A stretch of DNA of 64,000 nucleotides, taken from Manganibacter manganicus (GTDB taxonomy: Bacteria; Pseudomonadota; Alphaproteobacteria; Rhizobiales; Rhizobiaceae). Below are positions 27,568 to 35,653 of this stretch, piece after piece. The notes under the pieces were generated by a model. The model had not been told where the DNA came from and searched no databases. It was given only the letters and a program-made list of their open reading frames with translations. The stretch covers positions 124,001 through 188,000 of the forward strand of contig NZ_MDET01000034.1 in assembly GCF_002075885.1 (NCBI RefSeq), written 5' to 3'. The first letter of the stretch is position 1. Every line of letters begins with the position of its first letter. A program made the translations under genes and the position numbers.

Positions 27568-28614
27568 TCAGAAAGATCTTCGTGGCAGGGGGTTCTCCTT
27601 CAGCCAGTCGGCGAGCGAGGGAAAATGCCGGCCGGAGCGTCCGACAGCAGGGGCGGCGGCGCAAAGTGCATTCAGCACCGCCTCCTGTGTCGCCTCGGCG
27701 GCGGCGCGAAACGGAATGTCGATCCGGCCTTCGGCCAGGTGCCGTATCGGCTGAAACGGCGTCGGCGGTTCATGCTCGACCATGTCGGCGGTCGTGAAGC
27801 ACAGGGCGATATCGCCGCTGCCATTGCCCCAGAAGGCGCCGAGCCGCGCCAAGCCGGCCCCGGCGCGCCGCGCCACGCGCCGCAATTGCCGGTCGCCCAA
27901 AGGCAGGTCCGTTGCCAGGATGACGATGACCGAGCCCTTTTCGGCCTGCTCCATGCCGCGTGGATCGGGCCGGCGTCCGTCCGGCAGGACAAGATCGCCG
28001 GCGTTGCCGAAATTGGCTAGAACCAGCGCGCCGAGCAGATGCTCGTGCCCGCCGATCTGCATGGTCCTTGACGCGGTGCCGATCCCGGCCTTGAAGCCGA
28101 ACGCGGTCATGCCCGTTCCCGCCCCGATTGCCCCCTGCGCCAGCGGTCCGCCATGGGCATCGCCCAACGCGGCAAGCGCATGCTCGGCGCGCACATGCAG
28201 GGCCTGAATGTCGTTGATCTCGCCGTCATTGCACTCGAACACCAGCGGATTGACCGTCGAGGTTCTGCGCCCGATTTCCGGGTTATCGGTAATCGCGCGG
28301 TGGATGAGAACGTTCGCGCAATTTCCCACGCCAAAGGTGTTGGTCAACAGGATCGGCGTTTCCACGGTTCCAAGCTCGGCAACCTGCATCAGGCCGACAG
28401 ACTTGCCGAAGCCATTGATGATTTCGACGCCGGCGCGAACCTTGCGCCGAAACAGGTTTCCCGAATGTGGGAGAATGGCGGTGACACCGGTAGCCGCGCC
28501 GCCATCACGGACGGTGTGGTGCCCGACTGTCACGCCGGCGATGTCGGTGATGGCATTGAGCGGCCCGGTCGGCAGACGCCCGATACACAAGCCGAAATCT
28601 CGGGCCGATGTCAT
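27568..28614 (-). CDS. P1-family peptidase (DmpA-like D-aminopeptidase/esterase)
   Basis: A 348-residue Ntn-type autoprocessing hydrolase. The conserved KGSVIVILATD segment marks self-cleavage between Gly227 and Ser228, which frees Ser228 as nucleophile. Other family blocks are ITDIAGVTVGHHTVRDG near the N-terminus and GAIGAGTGMTAFGFKAGIGT. DmpA-type enzymes remove N-terminal D- or beta-amino acids from short peptides, amides and esters. The start is ATG 28614 with AAAGGG upstream, not the TTG at 28620. It lies 163 bases downstream of a D-amino-acid transaminase gene on the same strand, which suggests release and then deamination of D-amino acids. Confidence 0.9.
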   Translation of the reverse strand: MTSARDFGLCIGRLPTGPLNAITDIAGVTVGHHTVRDGGAATGVTAILPHSGNLFRRKVRAGVEIINGFGKSVGLMQVAELGTVETPILLTNTFGVGNCANVLIHRAITDNPEIGRRTSTVNPLVFECNDGEINDIQALHVRAEHALAALGDAHGGPLAQGAIGAGTGMTAFGFKAGIGTASRTMQIGGHEHLLGALVLANFGNAGDLVLPDGRRPDPRGMEQAEKGSVIVILATDLPLGDRQLRRVARRAGAGLARLGAFWGNGSGDIALCFTTADMVEHEPPTPFQPIRHLAEGRIDIPFRAAAEATQEAVLNALCAAAPAVGRSGRHFPSLADWLKENPLPRRSF

Positions 28615-28777
28615 TTCCAAACCCTTTCTCAGTGGACCATATCCAGCGCGGCTTTTTCCTACCTGAAGAAAACAGATTCTGACGGCAACTTCACTGGGTA
28701 CGGTGCCACTGCCGGTTCAGTATTTCCAGACGGGGCCATTGCCCAAGGCTGCAGTGCTTGCCAAGGCCAAGGCCGCG

Positions 28778-29650
28778 CTACGCTCGGCAGGTCGAAGCCG
28801 GCCTAGGGCCGCGCGCGGCTTCGAGATAGTAAGCTTGCAATTGCCGGGTCATCGGCCCCGGCTTGCCATCGGCAATCGTCACATCTCCGATCCTGATAAC
28901 CGGAGTGACAAAGGATGACGCACTGGTGAGAAAGGCCTCGGCGGCGCCTTGAGCCTCGGCCGGCGAAAAGGGACGCTCCTCCAGGCGCAAGCCATGGCTG
29001 TCGCACAGCCGAAGCACTGCCTTGCGCGTGCAGCCGGGCAAGGCGACGTGCGAATTCGGTCGCGTCACCACGCGCCCGTCAGCGGTTACGATGAAGGCAG
29101 TCGAGGACGAGCCTTCGGTCACCAGACCGTCTTCCACCATCCAGACATCGCCAAATCCATTGGCGCGCGCCTGATGCTTGAGAAGGACCTGGCCCAGGAG
29201 CATCGCCGTCTTGATATCACGCCTTTGCCAACGCAAATCCGCCGCCAAGTCGACCGCGATGCCATTTTTCTGGGAGGGCGTATCGGCAAGTTTCCTTGCC
29301 TGCGTAAAGGCAACGAGGTTTGCCGAAAGCCCTTCAGGATACAGAAAATCCCGATCCGCCTCGCCGCGTGACACCTGCATATAGACGGTGCCCTCCGCGA
29401 GATTGTTTTGTACGATCAGTTCGGCCTGTATGCGTTCGATCTCGGCGCGCGGTACCGGCAGCGGGATCGCGAGAGCCGCAAGCGAACGCTCGAACCGGTC
29501 GAGATGTGCATCATTGTCGATCATCTGCCCACCGAGAACGGCGGTGACCTCATAGACGGCATCGCCAAAGAGGAAGCCTCGGTCAAAGATGCTGAGATGC
29601 GCATCGCCTTCGGGCACGAACGCGCCTTTGCAGTAAACAACTCTCCCCAC
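28778..29650 (-). CDS. dat: D-amino acid aminotransferase (class IV, PLP)
   Basis: A 290-residue fold-type IV transaminase. The PLP-binding lysine is Lys147 (RRDIKTAMLL), with DRGFLFGDAVYEV at the N-terminus and EGSSSTAFIV for phosphate binding, the pattern of D-alanine/D-glutamate transaminases (Dat). Branched-chain transaminases share the fold, but the length and N-terminus fit Dat. It starts with GTG 29650, preceded by AGAGGGG. It moves an amino group from a D-amino acid to a 2-oxo acid. It is divergent from a LysR-type regulator and leads into the P1-peptidase gene. Confidence 0.85.
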   Translation of the reverse strand: MGRVVYCKGAFVPEGDAHLSIFDRGFLFGDAVYEVTAVLGGQMIDNDAHLDRFERSLAALAIPLPVPRAEIERIQAELIVQNNLAEGTVYMQVSRGEADRDFLYPEGLSANLVAFTQARKLADTPSQKNGIAVDLAADLRWQRRDIKTAMLLGQVLLKHQARANGFGDVWMVEDGLVTEGSSSTAFIVTADGRVVTRPNSHVALPGCTRKAVLRLCDSHGLRLEERPFSPAEAQGAAEAFLTSASSFVTPVIRIGDVTIADGKPGPMTRQLQAYYLEAARGPRPASTCRA

Positions 29651-29821
29651 GGCGCCGCGCCCCTCTCACCATATCGACTGAACAGGCGTGCACACTGCAA
29701 CGCGGCGGACCGCAGCGGCCAATTCATTTTCAACACAAAGATATTCCGTTCTTGCATAATGATTTGGGATCAGTGCATTAAGAGGAAAATGTCACCACAA
29801 CCGGTCATCGGAAGCTGTTGA

Positions 29822-30760
29822 ATGGAACTGAAATGGCTCGAGGATTTCGTTGCGATTGCCGAGACGTTCAGTTTCTCGCGCGCCGCCGAGATCCGGCATG
29901 TCACGCAACCGGCATTGAGCAGGCGGATCCGGCAACTCGAAACCTGGCTCGAAGCGGTGCTGATCAGCCGCGCGACGATCCCTGCCGAACTGACTCCGGC
30001 GGGCGAGAATTTCCTGCCGGTGGCGCGGGAGGTGATCCGAACCTTTTACGCATCGAGGGAGATGCTACGTCCGGTGGCCGAACACGGCATGATCCGCCTT
30101 GCCGCGCTGCATACGCTGACGGTCACCTTTTTCCCGGCCTGGCTGCAGGCGCTGGCGACGGCAATACCGGGTCTGAGAACGTCGCTCATCCCCGACCGCG
30201 GCGGCATCGAGGCGAACCTGACGGCGCTGACCGATGGCGAAGCTGACTTCTTCCTGACCTATGCGCATAGCGATGTTCCTTTTCATCTCAACCGCGAGCG
30301 TTTCGATTTCCTGACGATCGGCCATGACCGGGTGATCCCGGTAAGCGCCCCCGAACTTCAGGTCCAGGGTAAGTGGGTCGCCGGGTCGGGCCTGCTTGAA
30401 CGGGCGGTCGAAGAGCGGCTGACGGTTCCCTATCTGAGCTATGGCCTCAGTTCGTTCTTCGGCGTGGCACTGCAACGGCTTTTTGCCGCACGGCCGGCTT
30501 TCCGGCGCCTGACGGTGCATGAAAACACCATCAGCGCTGGCTTGAAGACATTGGCCGTGACCGGCGCTGGCCTGTGCTGGTTGCCTGAAAGCCTCGTCGA
30601 GCACGAACTTCGCGCCGGCGTCCTGGTGTTGGCGGCCGAGGCGGACCATTGGACGCTCGACCTTGAAATCCGACTGTACCGGGCGGTGGAAAACCGCAGC
30701 CCGACCACGGACATCTTCTGGGAGAACGCGAGGGCCATGGTCGCCGACGCCATCACATAG
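29822..30760 (+). CDS. LysR-family transcriptional regulator (HypT/YjiE-like)
   Basis: A 312-residue LysR protein. Residues 1-60 give the helix-turn-helix (MELKWLEDFVAIAETFSFSR, then HVTQPALSRRIRQLETWLEA); the WLEDF start is like E. coli HypT (YjiE), a hypochlorite-responsive regulator. The rest is a typical effector domain. It is divergent from the D-amino-acid transaminase gene across a 171-bp gap, so control of the transaminase/peptidase unit is the simplest reading. Its methionine- or cysteine-based sensing was not established. Confidence 0.85.
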   Translation: MELKWLEDFVAIAETFSFSRAAEIRHVTQPALSRRIRQLETWLEAVLISRATIPAELTPAGENFLPVAREVIRTFYASREMLRPVAEHGMIRLAALHTLTVTFFPAWLQALATAIPGLRTSLIPDRGGIEANLTALTDGEADFFLTYAHSDVPFHLNRERFDFLTIGHDRVIPVSAPELQVQGKWVAGSGLLERAVEERLTVPYLSYGLSSFFGVALQRLFAARPAFRRLTVHENTISAGLKTLAVTGAGLCWLPESLVEHELRAGVLVLAAEADHWTLDLEIRLYRAVENRSPTTDIFWENARAMVADAIT

Positions 30761-30770
30761 CGACGAACGC

Positions 30771-31715
30771 TCAGTTGATGAGCCGCGATCGCCAATCCGC
30801 GAAGGTTTGTGCACGTTGGGGCTTGATGAACAAGGCCGTGACTTGGGGGAACGTTTTCTTAACGGCCCTTTCTATGCGCTCCACGGCGGCCTCCATCTCG
30901 GGTATCGGCAAAGTATCGTGAAATTCGATGCTGAGATTCACCACCACCTGGTCCGGCCCCAAGTGCACGGTAAGGACACCATTTGCATTTTCGACGGCCG
31001 AGTCCTTTTTGACAATGCGCAAGATCGCCGACTGCACCTCGGGAACCGCCGCTTCGCCGATCAAAAGCCCTTTGCATTCGCGCGCAAGGATGATGGCGAC
31101 GGCGCCGAGAACAAGGCCGATTCCGACCGATGCTACGCCATCAAGTTCCGGAATTCCGGTATATTGTGCCGAAACAATGCCGACAAAAGCAATAAGAAGG
31201 CCGATCAACGCGGCGCTGTCCTCGAACAGAACCGTAAAGGTCGTCGGGTCCTTGCTCTGCCGTATCGCTTCGAAATAGCTGCCGGGAGGTTTGCTTTTTC
31301 TGAACTCCTTCAACGCGATGTACCAGGACGCACCTTCGAACAGGAACGACAATCCAAGCACGATATACGGCACGACCGGGTTCTCGATCGGCTCAGGATC
31401 GCGGATATGGACGATACCTTCATAGATCGAAATTCCGGCGCCGAGCGCGAAGATCAGCAACGCGACGACGAAAGACCAGAAATATAGCTCTCGTCCATGG
31501 CCGAGCGGGTGTGCCTTGTCGGGAGGCCGCGACGCTCGGCGCATTCCGTATAAGAGAAGAAACTGGTTGCCGGTATCGACCAGGGAGTGGACACCTTCAC
31601 TCAGCATAGCCGAACTTCCGGTCAAGCCGGCCGCGATGAATTTTGCAACGGCGATGGCAAAATTACCTGCCAGCGCCGCATAAATGACCCGCTTCGATTG
31701 GTGTTTGGACGCCAT
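30771..31715 (-). CDS. Cation diffusion facilitator transporter (ZnT9-like)
   Basis: A 314-residue membrane protein with about five or six helices and a cytoplasmic C-terminal domain. The metal site in the second helix reads SEGVHSLVDTGNQ, followed by RPPDKAHPLGHGRELYFW; the fifth-helix site is FEDSAALIG, the form found in the ZnT9 (SLC30A9)-like branch rather than the HxxxD of YiiP. Members export divalent metals by proton exchange; zinc is likely but other metals are possible. The start is uncertain: ATG 31715 is used, with GTG 31727 four codons earlier. It is convergent with the LysR gene, ten bases apart. Confidence 0.9.
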   Translation of the reverse strand: MASKHQSKRVIYAALAGNFAIAVAKFIAAGLTGSSAMLSEGVHSLVDTGNQFLLLYGMRRASRPPDKAHPLGHGRELYFWSFVVALLIFALGAGISIYEGIVHIRDPEPIENPVVPYIVLGLSFLFEGASWYIALKEFRKSKPPGSYFEAIRQSKDPTTFTVLFEDSAALIGLLIAFVGIVSAQYTGIPELDGVASVGIGLVLGAVAIILARECKGLLIGEAAVPEVQSAILRIVKKDSAVENANGVLTVHLGPDQVVVNLSIEFHDTLPIPEMEAAVERIERAVKKTFPQVTALFIKPQRAQTFADWRSRLIN

Positions 31716-31884
31716 CCGTTCAATCACGTTCGTTCAGCAACGAGGACCGGATTCATAATCCGGCATATCGGGAGAAACTTCCACCGGCGTTCCAAGACGT
31801 GAACGGGCCGGCAACCTATCGGCTCAACGTGAGCCCGTCCCAGCCCGTGCAGGGCGCCGGTCTAGCAGGTTCCGACGATAGCGA

Positions 31885-32058
31885 CTATACGTTTGCTGCA
31901 TTGCGGTGGATAGCCGAAGTGTTTTGAATGGCCTCACCAAAGAACTCGACGCCGAACCAAACTATCAATGCGAGCAGTAGTCCGACTATTAGAATTATCA
32001 GGACATGTAGTCCCCGACGCCCCTGACGGGCCTTTTTTGCAGGAACGGTCTTAGCCAC
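31885..32058 (-). CDS. Small single-span membrane protein
   Basis: A 57-residue ORF read on the minus strand from GTG 32058 to TAG 31885. It has a strong ribosome site (AAGGAGGAA about five bases upstream), a basic N-terminus (AKTVPAKKARQGRRG) and one hydrophobic helix (LHVLIILIVGLLLALIVWFG, about residues 17-36) followed by VEFFGEAI. The positive end should stay in the cytoplasm. Similar small proteins seem common in rhizobia, but no function is known to me. It stands alone between a CDF transporter gene and a proline-rich ORF. Confidence 0.75.
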   Translation of the reverse strand: MAKTVPAKKARQGRRGLHVLIILIVGLLLALIVWFGVEFFGEAIQNTSAIHRNAANV

Positions 32059-32281
32059 TGCTTCCTCCTTCGCGACGCGAATATCACACGCGCCAGCCTT
32101 TATTTCCGATGCTCCTGAAACTCATGCGCGCGCTTGATGTTCCAATTCGCGACGCGCGGCAAAGGTGAAGGAGAGTCACCGGGAGAATTCTTTTTAAATT
32201 TTCGGAAAGTCAGGGAACCTGTCGCAGGCCCGGCTGTTCGAGAGGAAACCGACAAATCGTAAAATTGCGGACGAACACATC

Positions 32282-32533
32282 ATGATCCGGCCAAATGGAC
32301 CTGTACCGGCACACTGTATTCCCGATCATCCACCCACACCGCCGGAACGCCAGCCAGATGAGCCTCCAGGAATACCACCGCCTTCGCCAAGACCGGTTCC
32401 TGAACCGAGTCGGGAGCCCGAAGTCCCACCGGATGTACCGCCGGAACTTCCTGACGGGCCGACGTATGAAAGCTCAATGGCAAATTTCACAGCCATCTGC
32501 CGGCGAATCCTGCCCGGCGCAATCCGCGTGTAA
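32282..32533 (+). CDS. Small proline-rich protein (possible)
   Basis: An 83-residue ORF whose residues about 8-60 are dominated by Pro and acidic residues (PPTPPERQPDEPPGIPPPSP, then PEVPPDVPPELPDGP). The composition is far from random and resembles short proline-rich rhizobial proteins. Against it, there is no clear ribosome site before ATG 32282, and its last 47 bases overlap the end of a convergent hydrolase gene. Function is unknown. Confidence 0.4.
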   Translation: MIRPNGPVPAHCIPDHPPTPPERQPDEPPGIPPPSPRPVPEPSREPEVPPDVPPELPDGPTYESSMANFTAICRRILPGAIRV

Positions 32534-33794
32534 TGTGTGGACAGTTGCGCATCAGGCGCCAAAGGAAATCAGATCGGTAATTTTCGATCATCAGCACGAT
32601 CGGGCCTTGATTGAGGCCAAGATGGTCGGGTGCCACCCAGCCGGCGGGATGACTGCCGCCGTCCGCCAACGTTGGATTGAAGCTGGCCTTGAAACCGTAA
32701 GGGTTGTCGAGATTGAGCTCTATGTCATGGAAATGGCGCAAGGCCGGCAGAACGATTTCCGGTGCAAATGGCAGCGATGCGACGGTGGCCCAAGGCGACA
32801 GGGTTCCATCGTCCGGGCCGTAAGGCGCGCCCCGCGCCAGATAACCGTAAAATTTTCGCTCGACGCCGCTGATCAATACGGTTTCGTGTCCCGGCCCGTC
32901 GCTGGCGGTGATGCCCCAACTGCTTTCATGATAACCGGCGAATTCCAGCGGATTGCGGATCGCATATTCCCGCTGCACGAACGTCGCCTGGCGGCTGTTC
33001 TCGAAATAATCGCTGCCATGCTCGCGCATGAACGCATCCTTTATGCCGCGAAAATCGAGCCATAGATGTGAAAGCTGATGAATGAAGAGCGGGCCGGCGT
33101 AAAGAAATTCCCGGCCATGGATCTTGCGCCATCGATAGGTCGAGAGCCACGCCGCATAACTTTCCGGCGGCAGGGGATGGGTCGGCGAGCCAAGGCCCAG
33201 CACATAAAGGATCAGTGCCTCGTCATAGCCCTCCCAGCGAAAGTCGATGAAGCCGCTTTCCGGCTTCCAGCCATGGGTGAGGGTGGCGCCGCCATTACGG
33301 GCCCAGTCCCAGTCGACGCGCCGGTAAAGCTCTTCCGAAAGCTTTCGGATTTCCTCTTCGTCCTCATTGTCTTCGCGGAAATATGCCCCGGCCGTCAGAA
33401 TGCCGGCCATCAGAAGGGCTGTGTCGATCGTGGACAATTCGCACTGCCACACGCGCCGGCCTGTCTCCATATCGAGAAAATGATAGTAAAAGCCCTTGTA
33501 GCCGGTGCCTTGCGGATCGGTGTCCTGGTTGCTGTTCCAGAAAAAGCGCAGGGTGGCGAGCGTGCGGGCGCAGGCGTCGTCGCGTGTCATGAAACCGCGC
33601 GCGACGCCGACCGGATAGGCCGTCAGCGCCAGCCCGACCGCCGCTATGCTTGCCGGCGAATCGTTCCTGCTCCTGTCGGCGACCAGCCCGTTGGCCGGAT
33701 TGGCCTCATAGAGGAAATAATCGAAGGTTTTGCGCTGGAGCGCTGCAAGCAGGTCGTCGCTGAGCGGAGGCTTGATCGTCGTACTCTGGCCCAT
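32487..33794 (-). CDS. Glucoamylase-like glycoside hydrolase (PF10091/GH144-related)
   Basis: A 435-residue protein with an (alpha/alpha)6-toroid pattern. Recognisable blocks are FDYFLYEANPANGLVADRS, GYKGFYYHFLDMETGRR, EGYDEALILYVLGLGSPTHP and ESSWGITASDGPG, as in the COG5368 'glucoamylase' family that includes GH144 beta-1,2-glucanases. No signal peptide is present, so it works in the cytoplasm on an imported oligosaccharide. Its gene starts three bases after the stop of the GH39 gene, and the two form an operon divergent from a family-5 ABC transporter. The linkage attacked is not certain. Confidence 0.85.
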   Translation of the reverse strand: MGQSTTIKPPLSDDLLAALQRKTFDYFLYEANPANGLVADRSRNDSPASIAAVGLALTAYPVGVARGFMTRDDACARTLATLRFFWNSNQDTDPQGTGYKGFYYHFLDMETGRRVWQCELSTIDTALLMAGILTAGAYFREDNEDEEEIRKLSEELYRRVDWDWARNGGATLTHGWKPESGFIDFRWEGYDEALILYVLGLGSPTHPLPPESYAAWLSTYRWRKIHGREFLYAGPLFIHQLSHLWLDFRGIKDAFMREHGSDYFENSRQATFVQREYAIRNPLEFAGYHESSWGITASDGPGHETVLISGVERKFYGYLARGAPYGPDDGTLSPWATVASLPFAPEIVLPALRHFHDIELNLDNPYGFKASFNPTLADGGSHPAGWVAPDHLGLNQGPIVLMIENYRSDFLWRLMRNCPHITRGLRRAGFAGRWL

Positions 33795-33797
33795 CGC

Positions 33798-35261
33798 TCA
33801 GTCCGCCGGTGCGAATTCCATCGTCACTGCCGCGACGGCGTGTGGAGGTAACTCGACGTTGATCGAGATTGCCCCTGCCTCCGTTGTCCAGGGCTGTGGT
33901 TCCGTGACCAGATTTGAGACTTCGCCGAGCCGCTCCAGTTCGGCCGCTGTTGGGTAGGTCGGTTCGCCCATCTCGCACCACAGTTTTCTGGCATTGGCAT
34001 GGTCATCATCGATACGCTGAATGGCGGCGGCAAGCGGTTTGCCGGTATTTTTCAGATGAATACGCATCTGCTCCACCGTGATCGCCTTGCCAGGCAAGGT
34101 ATGGTTTGTCATCAGGACAGTCAGGTGCCGGCCGTCGCGGATTGCCCACGCGTCGACGGTCTCATGGCGGCCACGGACCGGCAGTTGCTCGGTTCCAAGG
34201 TGATGGAGCAGTTCGAAGGCGCGGTAGCTCGGCTTGGCAATGCCATGCAGGTTGAGCAACCCGAAGCCGCCATGAAAAGGCACTGACGGGAAATAGTTCT
34301 CGGCGAAGATGTCAGTGAAGGTCCAGAAACTGTAGGCCTCGACCAGACCACTGGCTTCCATCACCGTCTTGACGTCAAATGCAGCGGCATAGGGTTGATC
34401 GTGCAGTGGATCACGCGGATTAGATGACGTGTTCCACTCCGTGTAATAGACCGGCCGACCTTTGGCGAGGCGATGCACATCTTCCGCCCATTCGCGCATG
34501 ATGCCGCGCCGGCTCTTCGCCAGATGTTCCTCGGTCGCGTCGTCCTCGTCTCCCAGTGACGTGCCTTCGACGACGTCGGTCGGATATTGGTGGGTGCTGA
34601 CGAAATCGAGCGGCAGCCCGTTCTTGTCGCAAAATGCCACCAGTTCCCCGACCCATTGGTTCCTGGCACTGGCCGGGCCGCCGACCTGCAACGCGCCGTC
34701 CACGCCCTTCAGGGCCTCGACGCTATGGCGGTAAAGCTTGAAATAGTCGTCTTGAGTTCCGCTCCAGAAGGCTTGCAGGTTCGGCTCGTTCCAGACCTCG
34801 AAAAACCAGCTTCTTACTTCCGCGACACCGTAGCGACCGACCCAATGTTCGGCCAGTTTGCGAATGAGCGTCGCCCATGCACCATAGTCCTTCGGCGGGC
34901 TCACGCGGCCTTGATAGCGGAAGACGGTGGCCTCGCCGGAGGCGAAGGTCCACGGCATGAAGCTCAGTTCAACGAATGGCTTCATGCCGATATCGACAAG
35001 GTAGTCGAACGCCTGGTCGATGTTGAAGAAGGAATAGAGCAATTCGTCCTTGTGACAGATGAGCGTGCCCATCTCGTCACACAGCAAGCCGTGGAAGCGA
35101 ACATAGCGGAAGCCAAGCTCCTCATGGCATCGGCGCAATTGCTGCTGCCAGTCAGCGCGTAACGCCATCGGGGCATGATCCGACCCGACCACACGCTCCC
35201 AAAAATGTGGGAAAGGCGTTGCCGCCGAGGAAAGGTCACAGGAGAAGTCCGCGTCGCTCAT
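33798..35261 (-). CDS. GH39 glycoside hydrolase (beta-xylosidase type)
   Basis: A 487-residue TIM-barrel glycosidase with a C-terminal beta domain. The acid/base Glu149 lies in FEVWNEPNL and the nucleophile Glu265 in YYTEWNTSS, the GH39 pair; RYVRFHGLLCDEMG is the first-strand block. Family members are beta-xylosidases or alpha-iduronidases; xylosidase is more likely in bacteria. There is no export signal. It is the first gene of a two-gene unit with the GH144-like hydrolase and is divergent from an ABC transporter, which probably imports the oligosaccharide. Confidence 0.88.
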   Translation of the reverse strand: MSDADFSCDLSSAATPFPHFWERVVGSDHAPMALRADWQQQLRRCHEELGFRYVRFHGLLCDEMGTLICHKDELLYSFFNIDQAFDYLVDIGMKPFVELSFMPWTFASGEATVFRYQGRVSPPKDYGAWATLIRKLAEHWVGRYGVAEVRSWFFEVWNEPNLQAFWSGTQDDYFKLYRHSVEALKGVDGALQVGGPASARNQWVGELVAFCDKNGLPLDFVSTHQYPTDVVEGTSLGDEDDATEEHLAKSRRGIMREWAEDVHRLAKGRPVYYTEWNTSSNPRDPLHDQPYAAAFDVKTVMEASGLVEAYSFWTFTDIFAENYFPSVPFHGGFGLLNLHGIAKPSYRAFELLHHLGTEQLPVRGRHETVDAWAIRDGRHLTVLMTNHTLPGKAITVEQMRIHLKNTGKPLAAAIQRIDDDHANARKLWCEMGEPTYPTAAELERLGEVSNLVTEPQPWTTEAGAISINVELPPHAVAAVTMEFAPAD

Positions 35262-35653
35262 TGTTGTTTGCTCCGGCCAACCTCAGGCCGAAAAAAAGGG
35301 AGCCAGTCTTTGGTTAATCCGATGTTCCATCAGGGCGCTCGTGACAGCAACGGCTTTCAAGCCAGGATGGTTCAACCGCGACTATCAACTTGTTTTGAGG
35401 GAGGGGCCGCGCACAGGTTGTGCCAAGGGATAGACAATGGTCGGTGCCGCTGTGGCGGGACGAGCCCATGGATCGGAGACGAGGATCGCAAAACCCGTTG
35501 CCGTGCTCAAGGTGCGTCGCTATGGTTGGGGCCAAGCGGACATGCGAGGTCCTCCCGGAGCGGCCTCGCATCTTCTTTTCCATCATCGGAAAGGCCGCTG
35601 ACCGGCCGGGAGCCGGATAACGAAAACAGGGAACGAAGACAGGGACGACAACC
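35262..35653. other. Long intergenic region between hydrolase and transporter operons
   Basis: 392 bases between divergent operons with no convincing gene. It must hold both promoters. It also contains the terminator-like hairpin at 35542-35580 and a GGCCG-N5-CGGCC hairpin near 35597-35611. Confidence 0.7.
35542..35580 (+). promoter_or_regulatory. Attenuator-like hairpin in the transporter leader
   Basis: ATGCGAGG (35542-35549) pairs perfectly with CCTCGCAT (35564-35571) and is followed by CTTCTTTTCC. It is 74 bases upstream of the binding-protein start, where no upstream gene needs a terminator on this strand. Premature termination in the leader is one possible role. Confidence 0.45.

Noticed and set aside
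27365..27664. A 99-residue minus-strand frame overlapping the end of the P1-peptidase gene
   Set aside because: It begins inside the peptidase gene in another frame and has a basic, low-complexity composition; no ribosome site was found.
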